DNA of 64,000 nt from Acetobacterium wieringae (lineage in GTDB: Bacteria; Bacillota; Clostridia; Eubacteriales; Eubacteriaceae). Position 1 is the stretch's first letter. The number at the start of each line of letters is the position of its first letter. Shown here piece after piece: positions 8,366-17,431 of this stretch. Location of the stretch: contig NZ_JAIPPU010000003.1 of the NCBI RefSeq assembly GCF_026646375.1, positions 241,755-305,754 on the forward strand, read 5' to 3'. Position numbers and translations under genes: made by a program. The notes beneath the pieces were generated by a model that was not told the DNA's origin, searched no databases, and saw nothing but the letters and a program-made list of their open reading frames with translations.

Positions 8366-8740
8366 TTGAAGATCATTATCATAAATTCTGCCGAAGTACC
8401 GATTTACGAACAGATCATGAACCAAATTAAATCGGCTATCTTGGCTGGTGAACTAAAAGAAGGCGATATTCTGCCGTCTGTCAGAGGCTTGGCAAAGGAT
8501 CTGAATGTTAGCGTGATTACAACCAGAAAAGCATATGATAGCCTCGAGGCTGAAGGATTCACCATAAATATGATGGGTAAAGGCTCTTTTGTTGCCCCCC
8601 AGAACATGGAGCTTTTGCGCGAAACCCGACTGATGGAAATTGAGAAAAAGCTGACTGCTATCCTTGACTATGCAAAACCTGTCGGTATTTCAGGTGAGGA
8701 TTTAAAAAACTTTATTGATGTATTACTCAGGGAGGAATAA
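8366..8740 (+). CDS. GntR family transcriptional regulator, YtrA subfamily
   Basis: A 124-residue protein with an N-terminal winged helix-turn-helix (PIYEQIMNQIKSAILAGEL, LPSVRGLAKDLNVSVITTRKAYDSLEAEGF) and a very short C-terminal helical tail. This is the hallmark of the YtrA subfamily, which usually represses the ABC transporter operon it heads. A full-length ribosome site, GGAGGTGATC at 8351-8360, supports the TTG start at 8366. Here the regulator is intact, while both transporter genes behind it are broken. Confidence 0.88.
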   Translation: MKIIIINSAEVPIYEQIMNQIKSAILAGELKEGDILPSVRGLAKDLNVSVITTRKAYDSLEAEGFTINMMGKGSFVAPQNMELLRETRLMEIEKKLTAILDYAKPVGISGEDLKNFIDVLLREE

Positions 8741-8742
8741 AC

Positions 8743-8972
8743 GTGAATGTGGTTTTAGAAATAAACAACCTATGCAAAAACTATAATAATTTTTGCATGC
8801 AGCAGATTAATATGACACTGGAAAAAGGAACCCTCTGAATCAATCCCGTTACGGCTTTGAGGGGCTGACTGACAATAAAACCGACCTAAAAAAGATACTG
8901 CCTTGCCAAACAGTCTATGAAGTCCCTTCAATCGAGGAGATTCTAAGCTATTATGCCAGGAGGCCGCAATGA
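8743..8972 (+). pseudogene. Remnant of an ABC transporter ATP-binding protein
   Basis: GGAGG at 8731-8735 and GTG at 8743 start a normal ABC ATPase beginning (VLEINNLCKNYNN, MTLEKGTL), but a stop follows after about 30 codons, before any Walker A. In another frame, from about 8845 to 8970, comes what looks like the C-terminus of the same kind of protein (YEVPSIEEILSYYARRPQ). A large internal deletion would remove Walker A, the signature and Walker B. The final TGA still overlaps the ATG of the next gene, as in intact operons. Confidence 0.7.
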
Positions 8973-9594
8973 TCAACTCTAACTTTTTTTATTTCACGAA
9001 AACGCAGCTTAGCGCCTTAAGCCAAATTGTCTGGCTACAGCTGCTTTGTATTGTGTTGTACCCCATGTATTTTAATCAGATTAACGTTAACAATGATCGC
9101 GCCAATGTCATTGTTTTCGCGGCAGGACTTTTGATGCTATCCTATTTGCTCTTACGGAATTTTGCCTTTAACGACGCAAAACATAAAGCGAAGTATCTAT
9201 TTTACATCCTCCCGATTACCCCGACAATCATCATCGGCGCCCGGGGAATCATCCTTAATCTTTTTTGTTTGGTTGCCACCCCACTGATCATTTTGTTTTC
9301 TAAAATCAACCACGCCATCAAACCGGACATCTTTGCGGTTGTGCAAACCGGTATTCTCCCTGATGGGTTATTGTTTGTGGCGCTGTGCCCCTCGAGTTTC
9401 TGATTTTTTATCTGTTTGAGGCCCAGATAGCCGATATTATCGGTGCGCTGGCGCTTTTCCCAGCCATGGGCTTGATGTTGCTTTTATATCCCGTAATGCA
9501 TACCAACCTTTGGATTGTCGTGTTAATGATTGCAATTTTTTCCAATGTCATCAGTTTCTGGTTTTCCCGGATGCTTTATCAAAGCGAAAGCTAA
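8969..9594 (+). pseudogene. Frameshifted ABC-2 type permease
   Basis: The first frame (8969-9403) encodes about five hydrophobic segments and runs to LLFVALC before going out of frame. The second frame (from about 9385 to 9594) continues with PLEFLIFYLFE and two more membrane segments, ending in SES. Joined, they give an integral membrane protein of about 208 residues, typical of the permease partner of YtrA-type ABC systems. A one-base loss or two-base gain near 9385-9400 explains the break. It could be a sequencing error, but the neighbouring ATPase is also destroyed. Confidence 0.65.
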
Positions 9595-9751
9595 TTCGTG
9601 ATTCAAAAAAAAACATTCAAACCACAAGCGTACTGCATTGATCTGTATAAAAGCAGTTATTCTTTACTCCTTGCATCCTCCTTATCTTGTCGTTCTGATT
9701 CATAATACAATTACAAATAAGGGGTTTTTGGGGGCGCAGAGGTCGCTTAAG

Positions 9752-11671
9752 TCAGTTTGTATCGGAATACTCGGAACGTATCGTTAGAATTTCGTCCCAG
9801 TTGTCAAGAAACAAGGTGATTACCCGAGGATCAAACATCTTCCCGGATTGCTCCACCAGATAGTTTTGTACCTGATCTAACGGCCAGGCCTCCTTATAGC
9901 AGCGCTTGTGAGAAACGGCATCAAAAACATCAGCTACCGATACGATGCGACTGAACATATTGATCTGCTCCCCGGCTATTCCCTGGGGATAACCGGTGCC
10001 ATCCCAGCGTTCATGATGGCTTAAGGCAATGATCCCAGCTATTTTTAAAATTTTGTGGCTTGATTTTTTCATAATATTATAGCCGATAGTCGTGTGGGTT
10101 TTAATACAATCGAACTCTTCCCGGGTCAAGGAGCCCGGTTTGTTGAGAATATGATCCGGTATCCCAATTTTGCCAATGTCATGCATCGGTGCCGCGATTT
10201 TTAACAGCATAGCGTCTTCCTGATTCAAGCCATACTTAAGCCCGATCAGATGCGAATATTCCGCTACCCGCACCACATGTTTGGCAGCCTCCTGAGAACG
10301 TGTCTCGATGATCTCACCCAAAGTATAGATGACTTCTTTCTGGGTATCAATTATTTCTTCATTCACCTTCTGCAGATATTCCTGAGCCTGTTTCATCTCG
10401 GTAATGTCCTGAATGACACCGATGATCCCCGCCACTTCACCAGCCTGGTCAGTAAAGATAGCTTTGTTAAAAATAACACTTTTATTTTTGCCGGTCGAGG
10501 ACACGATTTGGAAATCATAAACCTGAGGTGTTTTTGTCTTTAACAGTTCGACATCGGCCTGATGATAAGCCTCTGCCAATTCCCGGGGCGAAATATCAAA
10601 CACCGTTTTACCGATGTAATCCGATGGCGCTAAACCAATCGCCTCTTCGAAAGTTTTGTTGCCACCAAGATAGACCAGATCTTTATTCTTGTAAAAAATC
10701 GGTGAAGGTACCGCATCCATCAGAGCATTTTGAAAATTCATGACATTATACAGTTCAATCATGGTTTCATGGATCTTGAAGTTGGTAAAACTCAATTGCG
10801 AGATGTAGCTGGCCATCTTGGTATAAAACTTCATAGCGGTTTCCACCTGTCGATGACTAAAGCGTGGAACCCGCTCCAATGCCGCCATATAAGCTTCCTC
10901 ATCAAATCCAAATTCTCTGGCTTGATTTCGAAAATAGTCATAATCGATGGATTCATCGGTGTAAAAAAACTGACCTAGGTAAATATGCCCCATCCGCTGA
11001 TTTCCCAGATAAATCGGGGTGGCAATGTCCCAAAGGTTATTTTTACACTTATAGCTCCGGTATTCCCCCACTTCGATTCCTCTGGTTATTTCAAAATCAC
11101 TTTCAAGGCAGTTTTTACAGGAAGCCGGATTAACCCGATGAAAGTTGACACAGATATCCTGCCAACCTTCTTTGACTATGATATTGCCATTCAGATCAAT
11201 AATCCCCACCGGGATCCCGGTCAGTTCGTAAAAATAGTCCATGATATTCTGGAACAGGGTGGCGTCCATCACATCCCCCAGACTCAATTCAACAGCAGTA
11301 GTCGGGAATTCCATCAGCAGCTTTTTGGGATCGCTAAAATAGTTTTTTGTTTCTTCCGGAACACCTGCACTGATGTTCAGTAGCACCAACTCCTGAGAAT
11401 CCATATAAATTCCCCGCACATCGATGTGAATCATGTGGTTAGCCTGATTGGTAAAATAAGTTTTAAAAGCAAAGTGATGGTCCTTTTTTATCTTTTCAAA
11501 ATATGCCAAAAATTGGGTTAAGGTTAGGCCGAAATTCAGATCTAAAATATAAATGCCGTTTAGTTGCTCAAGCTTCTGCTCAAGAAATTCGGCACAGGCG
11601 GCGCTGGCACCCAAAACAATTCCCTGGGCATTGACCATCATGATCTTGTCATTGGTTGTATTTTGTTCCAT
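9752..11671 (-). CDS. PocR-PAS-HD-GYP protein (predicted c-di-GMP phosphodiesterase)
   Basis: A 639-residue cytosolic protein. Residues 1-105 are PAS-like. Residues 130-300 are a PocR sensory domain with cysteines in NPASCKNCLESD and YKCKNNL. Residues 312-430 are a second PAS (ends GIIGVIQDITEMKQ). Residues 445-635 are an HD-GYP domain, with MHDIGKIGIPD (HD at 497-498) and HHERWDGTGYP (GYP at 560-562). HD-GYP domains hydrolyse cyclic di-GMP; PocR domains bind small metabolites such as diols in the founding protein. The start is the ATG at 11671 with AAGGAG upstream; a longer reading would run into the glycosyltransferase gene, with which it already overlaps by 23 bases. Confidence 0.85.
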   Translation of the reverse strand: MEQNTTNDKIMMVNAQGIVLGASAACAEFLEQKLEQLNGIYILDLNFGLTLTQFLAYFEKIKKDHHFAFKTYFTNQANHMIHIDVRGIYMDSQELVLLNISAGVPEETKNYFSDPKKLLMEFPTTAVELSLGDVMDATLFQNIMDYFYELTGIPVGIIDLNGNIIVKEGWQDICVNFHRVNPASCKNCLESDFEITRGIEVGEYRSYKCKNNLWDIATPIYLGNQRMGHIYLGQFFYTDESIDYDYFRNQAREFGFDEEAYMAALERVPRFSHRQVETAMKFYTKMASYISQLSFTNFKIHETMIELYNVMNFQNALMDAVPSPIFYKNKDLVYLGGNKTFEEAIGLAPSDYIGKTVFDISPRELAEAYHQADVELLKTKTPQVYDFQIVSSTGKNKSVIFNKAIFTDQAGEVAGIIGVIQDITEMKQAQEYLQKVNEEIIDTQKEVIYTLGEIIETRSQEAAKHVVRVAEYSHLIGLKYGLNQEDAMLLKIAAPMHDIGKIGIPDHILNKPGSLTREEFDCIKTHTTIGYNIMKKSSHKILKIAGIIALSHHERWDGTGYPQGIAGEQINMFSRIVSVADVFDAVSHKRCYKEAWPLDQVQNYLVEQSGKMFDPRVITLFLDNWDEILTIRSEYSDTN

Positions 11672-13310
11672 CACGTTCTCCTTCTGGCGATATCCAATTC
11701 TGACCGAGATCAACATCGCTGTTACTACAAAGGAGATAGCGCTGTGCCACGGCTTCCCAAGTGTAGTGGTCAGCACAAATTTTCCGGGCCCGGTTACGGA
11801 CTTCCTGTCGGGCACTGTTGCTGAGCCCCGCATAATAGTTAAGCAGATAATTTAGCGACCCTGCCAGGTCAAAAACCAGCTCACCATTAAGTGCTGGCGG
11901 CCTAAAAGCCCCCTCGGCTTCGCCCCGGTCAAATATGTCTCCAAAAACCTGGCAATAGATGCTGATCATTTCGGCAAAGCCACTGTGGTTGGTCAGCACC
12001 GGGATGATCCCCGATGCCAGTGCTTCAACGGCCACCAACCCAAATGCCTCGGGAAAAATTGATGGAGCTACGGTAATTTCGCAACAGGCAATCAGGCTTT
12101 TTAAATGTTGATGACCGAGATAGCCGGTGAAAACAATCGCTTCACGGATGGCTCCGGTGGCGGCAGCTTGATAAGCGCTGGCAAAATCCGGGTCATTCAA
12201 TTTATTTAACAATGCATCAAAATAAACGGTAGTATCGGCAGAAATGGTGGCATCGACAGTTTCCGGTTTCCTGATTAGCGTGATAAAGGCTGCCAGGTCG
12301 CCCTGATCCAGAACCTTTACCAAGGTTTCGAAATAATCCCGGGATGACCCAAAGCCCACTAGAATAATCCGTAGTCGGTGATTTTTCATCAGTACCAGCG
12401 GTGCCGCCGCAATCAGTAGCTGTATCCCTTTTGTCCATAAATACTTGCCATAATACAAGATAATTTTTTCATCGGCAAAGTCAATCCGAGCCAGTTTACT
12501 GACTACGTCTGCATCGGTCTGCCAGAGCGCCGTCGCTGCTATGGGCTGCCCTGTGATCAATGGGGACGCTGCCAGACTGGCCAGCATACCATCGATCTCC
12601 GTCTGTTTTTCACCGCTGTCATTTAAGCTGACGAAATTCTTCAGATCGACCCCACCCGAAATCACCAGCGATTTTGCGTAAAGACAAGGGTCATTATTAA
12701 AAAACGCCAGAAACTCCTGTCTAGAATAATGACTGACAAAAACTACCCACTCGGCATTGGCCAGAGCTTCCTGGGCGTAATCCTTTAGCAAGAGGCTGTG
12801 GCGTACCGAAAAATTCAAACAGCTGCCATGAACGGTCATCACGTGGCGGCAGTCGCTCAGTCGGCTCCGGGCCACATAGACTGGCTGCATAATGGTATGG
12901 TTGCTTAAGACTAGGGCCGTCCGCCCCGGATCAACAACAGCATCCAGCGCCCGGCGGTTATCTTCAATATAGGCCTCAATTTCTGCCGGGGTACAGTCGA
13001 GATAAGTTTTTACCACATAGCCCGGGTAGTAGTCAAATACATAGACCGGTAGAAAACCATTCAGATTGGGTCGATACAACTGACATTTCCCCGGATAGGG
13101 GGTCGCTTGCTGAAAAACTGCTGTGATATTATGGTTATCGCGATCAAATTCCCAGGCGCTTTCGATAAAGTCAAATAACTGGGGCTTTTCTTCTTGACAG
13201 AACAGCTTTACCTGATGCCCCAGTTTACACAATTCCCGACAGGTATTTGCTACGAAGAGGTTACTGCCGGTACCTCGTAAAAAATATCCGTGTACCATTA
13301 CAATCTCCAT
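11649..13310 (-). CDS. Glycosyltransferase family 4 protein
   Basis: A 553-residue GT-B fold protein. The N-terminal domain opens with MVHGYFLRGTGSNLFVANTCREL (glycine-rich acceptor loop). The donor-binding domain (about 280-510) contains YYGKYLWTKGIQLLI and the E-x7-E motif in FPEAFGLVAVEALASG (E421, E429). Large inserts at about 235-275 and 345-395 make it longer than usual. It would transfer a sugar from a nucleotide-sugar to a lipid or polysaccharide acceptor; specificity cannot be read. It is first in a two-gene unit and overlaps the HD-GYP gene by 23 bases, so the two are probably co-translated. Confidence 0.87.
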   Translation of the reverse strand: MEIVMVHGYFLRGTGSNLFVANTCRELCKLGHQVKLFCQEEKPQLFDFIESAWEFDRDNHNITAVFQQATPYPGKCQLYRPNLNGFLPVYVFDYYPGYVVKTYLDCTPAEIEAYIEDNRRALDAVVDPGRTALVLSNHTIMQPVYVARSRLSDCRHVMTVHGSCLNFSVRHSLLLKDYAQEALANAEWVVFVSHYSRQEFLAFFNNDPCLYAKSLVISGGVDLKNFVSLNDSGEKQTEIDGMLASLAASPLITGQPIAATALWQTDADVVSKLARIDFADEKIILYYGKYLWTKGIQLLIAAAPLVLMKNHRLRIILVGFGSSRDYFETLVKVLDQGDLAAFITLIRKPETVDATISADTTVYFDALLNKLNDPDFASAYQAAATGAIREAIVFTGYLGHQHLKSLIACCEITVAPSIFPEAFGLVAVEALASGIIPVLTNHSGFAEMISIYCQVFGDIFDRGEAEGAFRPPALNGELVFDLAGSLNYLLNYYAGLSNSARQEVRNRARKICADHYTWEAVAQRYLLCSNSDVDLGQNWISPEGERDGTKYNQ

Positions 13311-13567
13311 CTTTCTTCCTCCATGTTATCGTAAACGAGCCCCAGTTTTGATGCTGCGACAAGGCCAACCGGCTTGATCGTTATATACCCCAACCTGTTG
13401 TTGTTTCTCAAAAATATTTTTTTAGCCAATACCTCCGGGTAAATTTTTTATCATTTCACAATTTTTTATAATTTTTGGTGACTGTGCTGATTATTTGTAC
13501 TCTGATTGGTTATAAATATAACAAAATAAACGAATTCAGTTAAGCGTAACTTGTTAGGAGAATACCA

Positions 13568-14257
13568 ATGAACAAATATGGAACCCTGAGAGAAAAAAAA
13601 GGCAACAGCCTGATTGACTTTCCCGATAATTATGTCATCATTGACATCGAAACCACCGGATTCAGCCCTCACAACTGTGAAATCATCGAAATCGGCGCCG
13701 TCAAGGTGCGGGACAATAAAATCGTTTCAGTTTTTCAGATGCTGATTAAACCGCGCAACCCCATCAGTTCTTATATCACCAGCCTGACGGGGATCACCAA
13801 TAACATGCTTGTCGATGCGGCCCCCATCGCTGAGGTGCTAGACTCCTTTACTGCTTTTATCGGTGACAATATTTTAATTGGCCATAAGGTCAATGCCGAC
13901 GTCAATTTTTTGTATGATCACTGTAAACTTTACATCGGCCATGATCTCACCAACGATTTTATCGATATCCGGGAATTATTCCGGGAACGGCAGCGTTCGG
14001 TTCTCAATTCGCAACTGACCTCACTGTGTGAAAAATGCGCCATTCAGAACACCAATGCCCACCGGGCCCTGTCCGACTGTCTGGTCAGCAATAATCTTTA
14101 TCAGTCTCTGAAATATCATCAGGGTTCTCTGACCTGTGTGGATGAACTTAATACCCTGATCCTGGCCAGGGAATTTAATCACAAACATTCCCCCTACAAA
14201 AAGAAATGTCAGCATCTGACCACCAGCAGGGATCAGTTTGCCCGGATTTCGCTATGA
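13568..14257 (+). CDS. DnaQ/PolC-like 3'-5' exonuclease (DEDDh)
   Basis: A 229-residue protein. The exonuclease motifs are IDIETTG (Exo I, D26 and E28), GHKVNADVNFL (Exo II) and AHRALSDC (Exo III, DEDDh type). Residues 1-20 and the basic C-terminus (HKHSPYKKKCQHL) lie outside the domain. Stand-alone proteins like this are proofreading-like or nucleic-acid repair nucleases; no polymerase domain is attached. The start has TTAGGAG about eight bases upstream. It is a single gene with its own terminator. Confidence 0.88.
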   Translation: MNKYGTLREKKGNSLIDFPDNYVIIDIETTGFSPHNCEIIEIGAVKVRDNKIVSVFQMLIKPRNPISSYITSLTGITNNMLVDAAPIAEVLDSFTAFIGDNILIGHKVNADVNFLYDHCKLYIGHDLTNDFIDIRELFRERQRSVLNSQLTSLCEKCAIQNTNAHRALSDCLVSNNLYQSLKYHQGSLTCVDELNTLILAREFNHKHSPYKKKCQHLTTSRDQFARISL

Positions 14258-14285
14258 TTGCCAACTTTCTATTTTCCCCTCAATA

Positions 14286-14321
14286 AGGGCGACGGCTGCT
14301 TTGGCGCCGCCGCCTTTTTTT
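14286..14321 (+). terminator. Rho-independent terminator
   Basis: GGGCGACGGC pairs with GCCGCCGCC across a short loop and is followed by seven Ts. Confidence 0.85.
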
Positions 14322-14373
14322 AATCAGCACTACTGCATTCTCTGGATGTTTCGATCGTGAAAGGAAGGACTTT

Positions 14374-16398
14374 ATGAAATTTCGCAATCTTTCCATTAAA
14401 TACTCGATGATGATCGTCCTGGTTGCGATCATTACACCGCTCTATTTTCTTTTTGCGATGATCAACTACAACAGCATCCGCAATGGCATTCTGAATAATA
14501 CCCAGCTAGCCATCAACCAAACTCGGATTAACATCATTGACACCATCATCAGCACCGAAAAAAGCTACGAACTGGTGTCCACCTATTATGATGAAATGAT
14601 GGCCGAAAGTCTTAATCTGTTTAATGCCGAATACACGGCCAAACAGGGCGACGTATCTGCCATCGATCTGGATGCCATCAAAACCCGTTACCATAATAAT
14701 CTGGATCTTTATATTATTGATGAAAATGGCGTCATCATACGGACTACCTTCCCCAGCGCTAAGGGCATTGATTTTAAAACAGTGCCGGATTTTTTTAAGA
14801 CCCTCACCGAGCTGCGCCAGGGGCATGATCCGGAAATCTCCCATGTCACCACCGATTTAATCACCGGGGAGTTGCGTAAGTGGGGTTATATCCCCACTGT
14901 TGATCATCGTTATGTCCTGGAGGTAGGCATTTCGCCCGGATCACTGTCGCAGTATGTTACCCAGCTAAACTATACCGATATGGAAAAAACCGTTCTGGAC
15001 AATAACCCTTTTATTGCCGATATCACTGTGTATGACAAGCATCGCATCATGCTGGGCAGCGGCGAAACCGAAACCGACCCGGATCGGATCGCCATCATCG
15101 ACACCGTCATTAACAGTGGCACTGATCAGACGGTTACCGGTGAACTGGGCCTGCTTGATCAGGAATACATTTATCTCAACACCTTCCCCGGTGGGATGAA
15201 CGATTCCCAGAAAGTCATTGCCATCCGTTATCAATATGATGCGATCATCCACCAGATCAACGGCACCCGAATCGCCACCCTGATTGTCTTTCTGGCTTAC
15301 ACCATCTTTAGCCTACTATTGATCTATTTCCTGGTGACCCGCTCCATCACCGAGCCGCTGATCCGCCTGACCAATCGAATCAAAGAGGTCTCCGGTTCCA
15401 ACCTGGATTTTTTCATGCCAGTTTCCGGCAACAATGAACTGGGGCAGTTGACCCAGTCGTTTAATGAGCTGTCGGCCAAGTTAAATACGACCCTGGTTAC
15501 TAAAACCTACCTGGAAAACGTCATCGATTCGGTCGGTGATATTCTGATTATTATGGATCAGGATTTAAGAATTCTCCGGATCAATCAGTATACCCGGTTG
15601 TTTCTGGGAAAGCCCTGTGGTGAAATCATCGGTACCCCGATTGACACCCTCTTTGACAGCAGTAACACCCTGTGTGATTTACAGGCAAAGCTGCTTCTAA
15701 ACCCCCGCCTGGAAAATCTCGAAGGCACAATGACTAAAGACAACCATCAGAAAACCACCATAATCGCCTCAATTTCTGCCTATCACAGCGAGGACGGGTT
15801 GATCCTTGGCTATATCTTAAATGCTAAAGACATCAGTAAAACCAAGCAGATCTTAAAAAAACTGGAAGAATCCAACCTGTTCCTGAAAAAGCAGGAGTCG
15901 ATTCTGCTTACGCAATCAACCATCGATGCCCTCACTGGTGCCTGCAACCGGGGCTGTATCTTTGGCATTCTGGAGGACATCCATGCCAATACCCCATTAC
16001 TCTATACGACCTTCTCGGTGATGATGATCGACCTTGATCATTTTAAATCCGTCAATGACCGTTTTGGCCATCAGGCTGGCGATGCGGTGCTGATGGAAAC
16101 CGTTCAGATCATCATGGATAACCTCCGCAAAAGCGATTTTTTGGGGCGATATGGTGGTGAGGAATTCCTGATTGTGATGCCGGACACCACCCTCGACGAA
16201 GGCTACCAGATTGCCCAGCGGATCCGGGATAAAATAAAAAACACCCGTTTCTACCACGATCGTATCGATCTGACTATCAGCGGTGGGATTATCGAGTGGG
16301 ATCACAACAGTATCAGCGAGCTGATCGAAACAGCCGACCAGCTCCTCTATCAGGCAAAAAAACAGGGTCGCAACACAATTTTGCGGCCGGAAGTATAA
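14374..16398 (+). CDS. Membrane sensor diguanylate cyclase (extracytoplasmic sensor-HAMP-PAS-GGDEF)
   Basis: A 674-residue protein. Membrane segments at about 10-32 and 300-322 flank an outside domain of about 265 residues with Cache-like features (DLYIIDENGVIIRTTFPSAKG, YVLEVGISP). Then come HAMP (323-375), PAS (378-495), a short coiled coil and GGDEF (515-670). The catalytic loop is RYGGEEF (GGEEF at 594-598), with RKSD as the I-site five residues before it. Predicted role: make cyclic di-GMP in response to an external ligand. GAAAGGAAGG precedes the ATG. The gene is monocistronic between two terminators. Confidence 0.9.
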   Translation: MKFRNLSIKYSMMIVLVAIITPLYFLFAMINYNSIRNGILNNTQLAINQTRINIIDTIISTEKSYELVSTYYDEMMAESLNLFNAEYTAKQGDVSAIDLDAIKTRYHNNLDLYIIDENGVIIRTTFPSAKGIDFKTVPDFFKTLTELRQGHDPEISHVTTDLITGELRKWGYIPTVDHRYVLEVGISPGSLSQYVTQLNYTDMEKTVLDNNPFIADITVYDKHRIMLGSGETETDPDRIAIIDTVINSGTDQTVTGELGLLDQEYIYLNTFPGGMNDSQKVIAIRYQYDAIIHQINGTRIATLIVFLAYTIFSLLLIYFLVTRSITEPLIRLTNRIKEVSGSNLDFFMPVSGNNELGQLTQSFNELSAKLNTTLVTKTYLENVIDSVGDILIIMDQDLRILRINQYTRLFLGKPCGEIIGTPIDTLFDSSNTLCDLQAKLLLNPRLENLEGTMTKDNHQKTTIIASISAYHSEDGLILGYILNAKDISKTKQILKKLEESNLFLKKQESILLTQSTIDALTGACNRGCIFGILEDIHANTPLLYTTFSVMMIDLDHFKSVNDRFGHQAGDAVLMETVQIIMDNLRKSDFLGRYGGEEFLIVMPDTTLDEGYQIAQRIRDKIKNTRFYHDRIDLTISGGIIEWDHNSISELIETADQLLYQAKKQGRNTILRPEV

Positions 16399-16411
16399 TT
16401 TTTGCCCCGTC

Positions 16412-16466
16412 AAAATGACCCCAACCCGAATGATTGGTAACCATTGTTCCGGTTGGGGTCATTTTT
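16412..16466. terminator. Bidirectional terminator between convergent genes
   Basis: AAAATGACCCCAACC pairs with GGTTGGGGTCATTTTT around a 25-base loop. T-runs exist on both strands, serving the GGDEF gene on the plus strand and the ferritin-like gene on the minus strand. Confidence 0.8.
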
Positions 16467-16483
16467 CTACAAGAAATTCCTAA

Positions 16484-16993
16484 TTATCGCTCAGCTTTTC
16501 GTGAAAAGGCGGCTAGATGACTTTCCGAAGCTTTTTTCAGGGATTCAAAGGTTGTTCGGACGGAATCTGGCAATGTCTCGGCCAAAAATCGGTTATACAT
16601 TTCAATATTTAAAATCTCAGCTTGAACGCCTACGGCATAGCTTTCTTTGAGGGACGCCGGTACGACCAGCTGACTGGCGGCATCATTTACCGGAACAACA
16701 AATCCGTTGGCTTCAAATAAGGGCAGTAGTGAAGCAATGTGTTTCGTTTCCGCTTTAACGATGTTGGAATAGGGTCGAACCGATCCGTAATTCTCGATAA
16801 TTTTGGCATACTCGGCTTCAGCGGCGTATTCATCTTGGACCGCATAGGTCAACATTTCATCCAGGGTCAGGCTGTCGTCAGCCAAAGCTCCAGCCGAACC
16901 AAAACCATTACCTTCCGCCATCACTGCACCCATCGAACCCATCAAACTAACTGCCAGCAGCAGAACAACGAATACTTTTGATATAGATTTCAT
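16484..16993 (-). CDS. Exported DUF2202 ferritin-like protein
   Basis: A 169-residue protein. Residues 1-26 are a clear signal peptide (MKSISKVFVVLLLAVSLMG...AVMA), so it is exported. The mature part is a four-helix ferritin-like bundle with metal-ligand motifs DEYAAEAEY, AETKHIASL, AEILNIEMYNRF and SESHLAAF (E...ExxH type pairs). DUF2202 proteins are inferred di-metal proteins of unknown role, possibly iron or oxidant handling at the cell surface. AAGGAGATGTG precedes the ATG. A short GC-rich dyad around 17025-17050 lies in its leader. Confidence 0.85.
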   Translation of the reverse strand: MKSISKVFVVLLLAVSLMGSMGAVMAEGNGFGSAGALADDSLTLDEMLTYAVQDEYAAEAEYAKIIENYGSVRPYSNIVKAETKHIASLLPLFEANGFVVPVNDAASQLVVPASLKESYAVGVQAEILNIEMYNRFLAETLPDSVRTTFESLKKASESHLAAFSRKAER

Positions 16994-17229
16994 TTTTCAC
17001 ATCTCCTTATGATTTTTTGGCGTCAGCGAAACGGTGCACCGCTTCGGGGCGTCTGGTCTTTTAATACACTTATCATAGTATGCGTCTGTGTCAATCCGGT
17101 GTCAGTTTTCATTATTGATTTCATTACAAACGTTTTTTTTAGTTTCATTTAAACAATGCGATCAATCCAACCTCCAGTGTTCGAAATAGCTCCATTTCCA
17201 TTGGTTTATATTCATACTTTGAATTATCC

Positions 17230-17258
17230 TTGCAATCGGTTGCGATCTGATTTATAAT
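17230..17258 (+). promoter_or_regulatory. Promoter of the c-di-GMP riboswitch transcript
   Basis: TTGCAA (17230-17235), a 17-base spacer and TATAAT (17253-17258). The predicted start near 17265 is just ahead of the aptamer. Confidence 0.75.
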
Positions 17259-17273
17259 AAAATCAAATATCTC

Positions 17274-17356
17274 CGATAATGGCAAACCTGATGAAAGTCA
17301 GGGACGCAAAGCCACGGGTCTAAAGCATTTTGCTATGACAGCCGGGTTGCCGAAGA
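17274..17356 (+). promoter_or_regulatory. Cyclic-di-GMP-I (GEMM) riboswitch aptamer
   Basis: The segment carries all landmark pieces of the GEMM-I aptamer in order. P1 is GGCAA (17281-17285) with TTGCC (17347-17351). Next is a stem CCTGAT/GTCAGG closed by a GAAA tetraloop. Then come GGGACGCAAAGCCACGGG and GCTATGACAGCCGGG. It binds cyclic di-GMP. It lies between a strong promoter and an intrinsic terminator, so it should control read-through into the secreted coiled-coil gene at 17432. Whether the ligand turns the gene on or off cannot be told from the pairings I can see. Confidence 0.93.
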
Positions 17357-17371
17357 GGGCGCAGGGTCTTT

Positions 17372-17404
17372 AACTGTATGCCTTTTTAGGCATACAGTTT
17401 TTTT
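17372..17404 (+). terminator. Expression-platform terminator of the riboswitch
   Basis: AACTGTATGCC and GGCATACAGTT form an 11-pair perfect stem with a six-base loop and a run of Ts. It lies 16 bases after the aptamer and 28 bases before the start codon it controls. Confidence 0.88.
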
Positions 17405-17431
17405 ATGGAGATCAATTGAAAGGAGTCTTTT

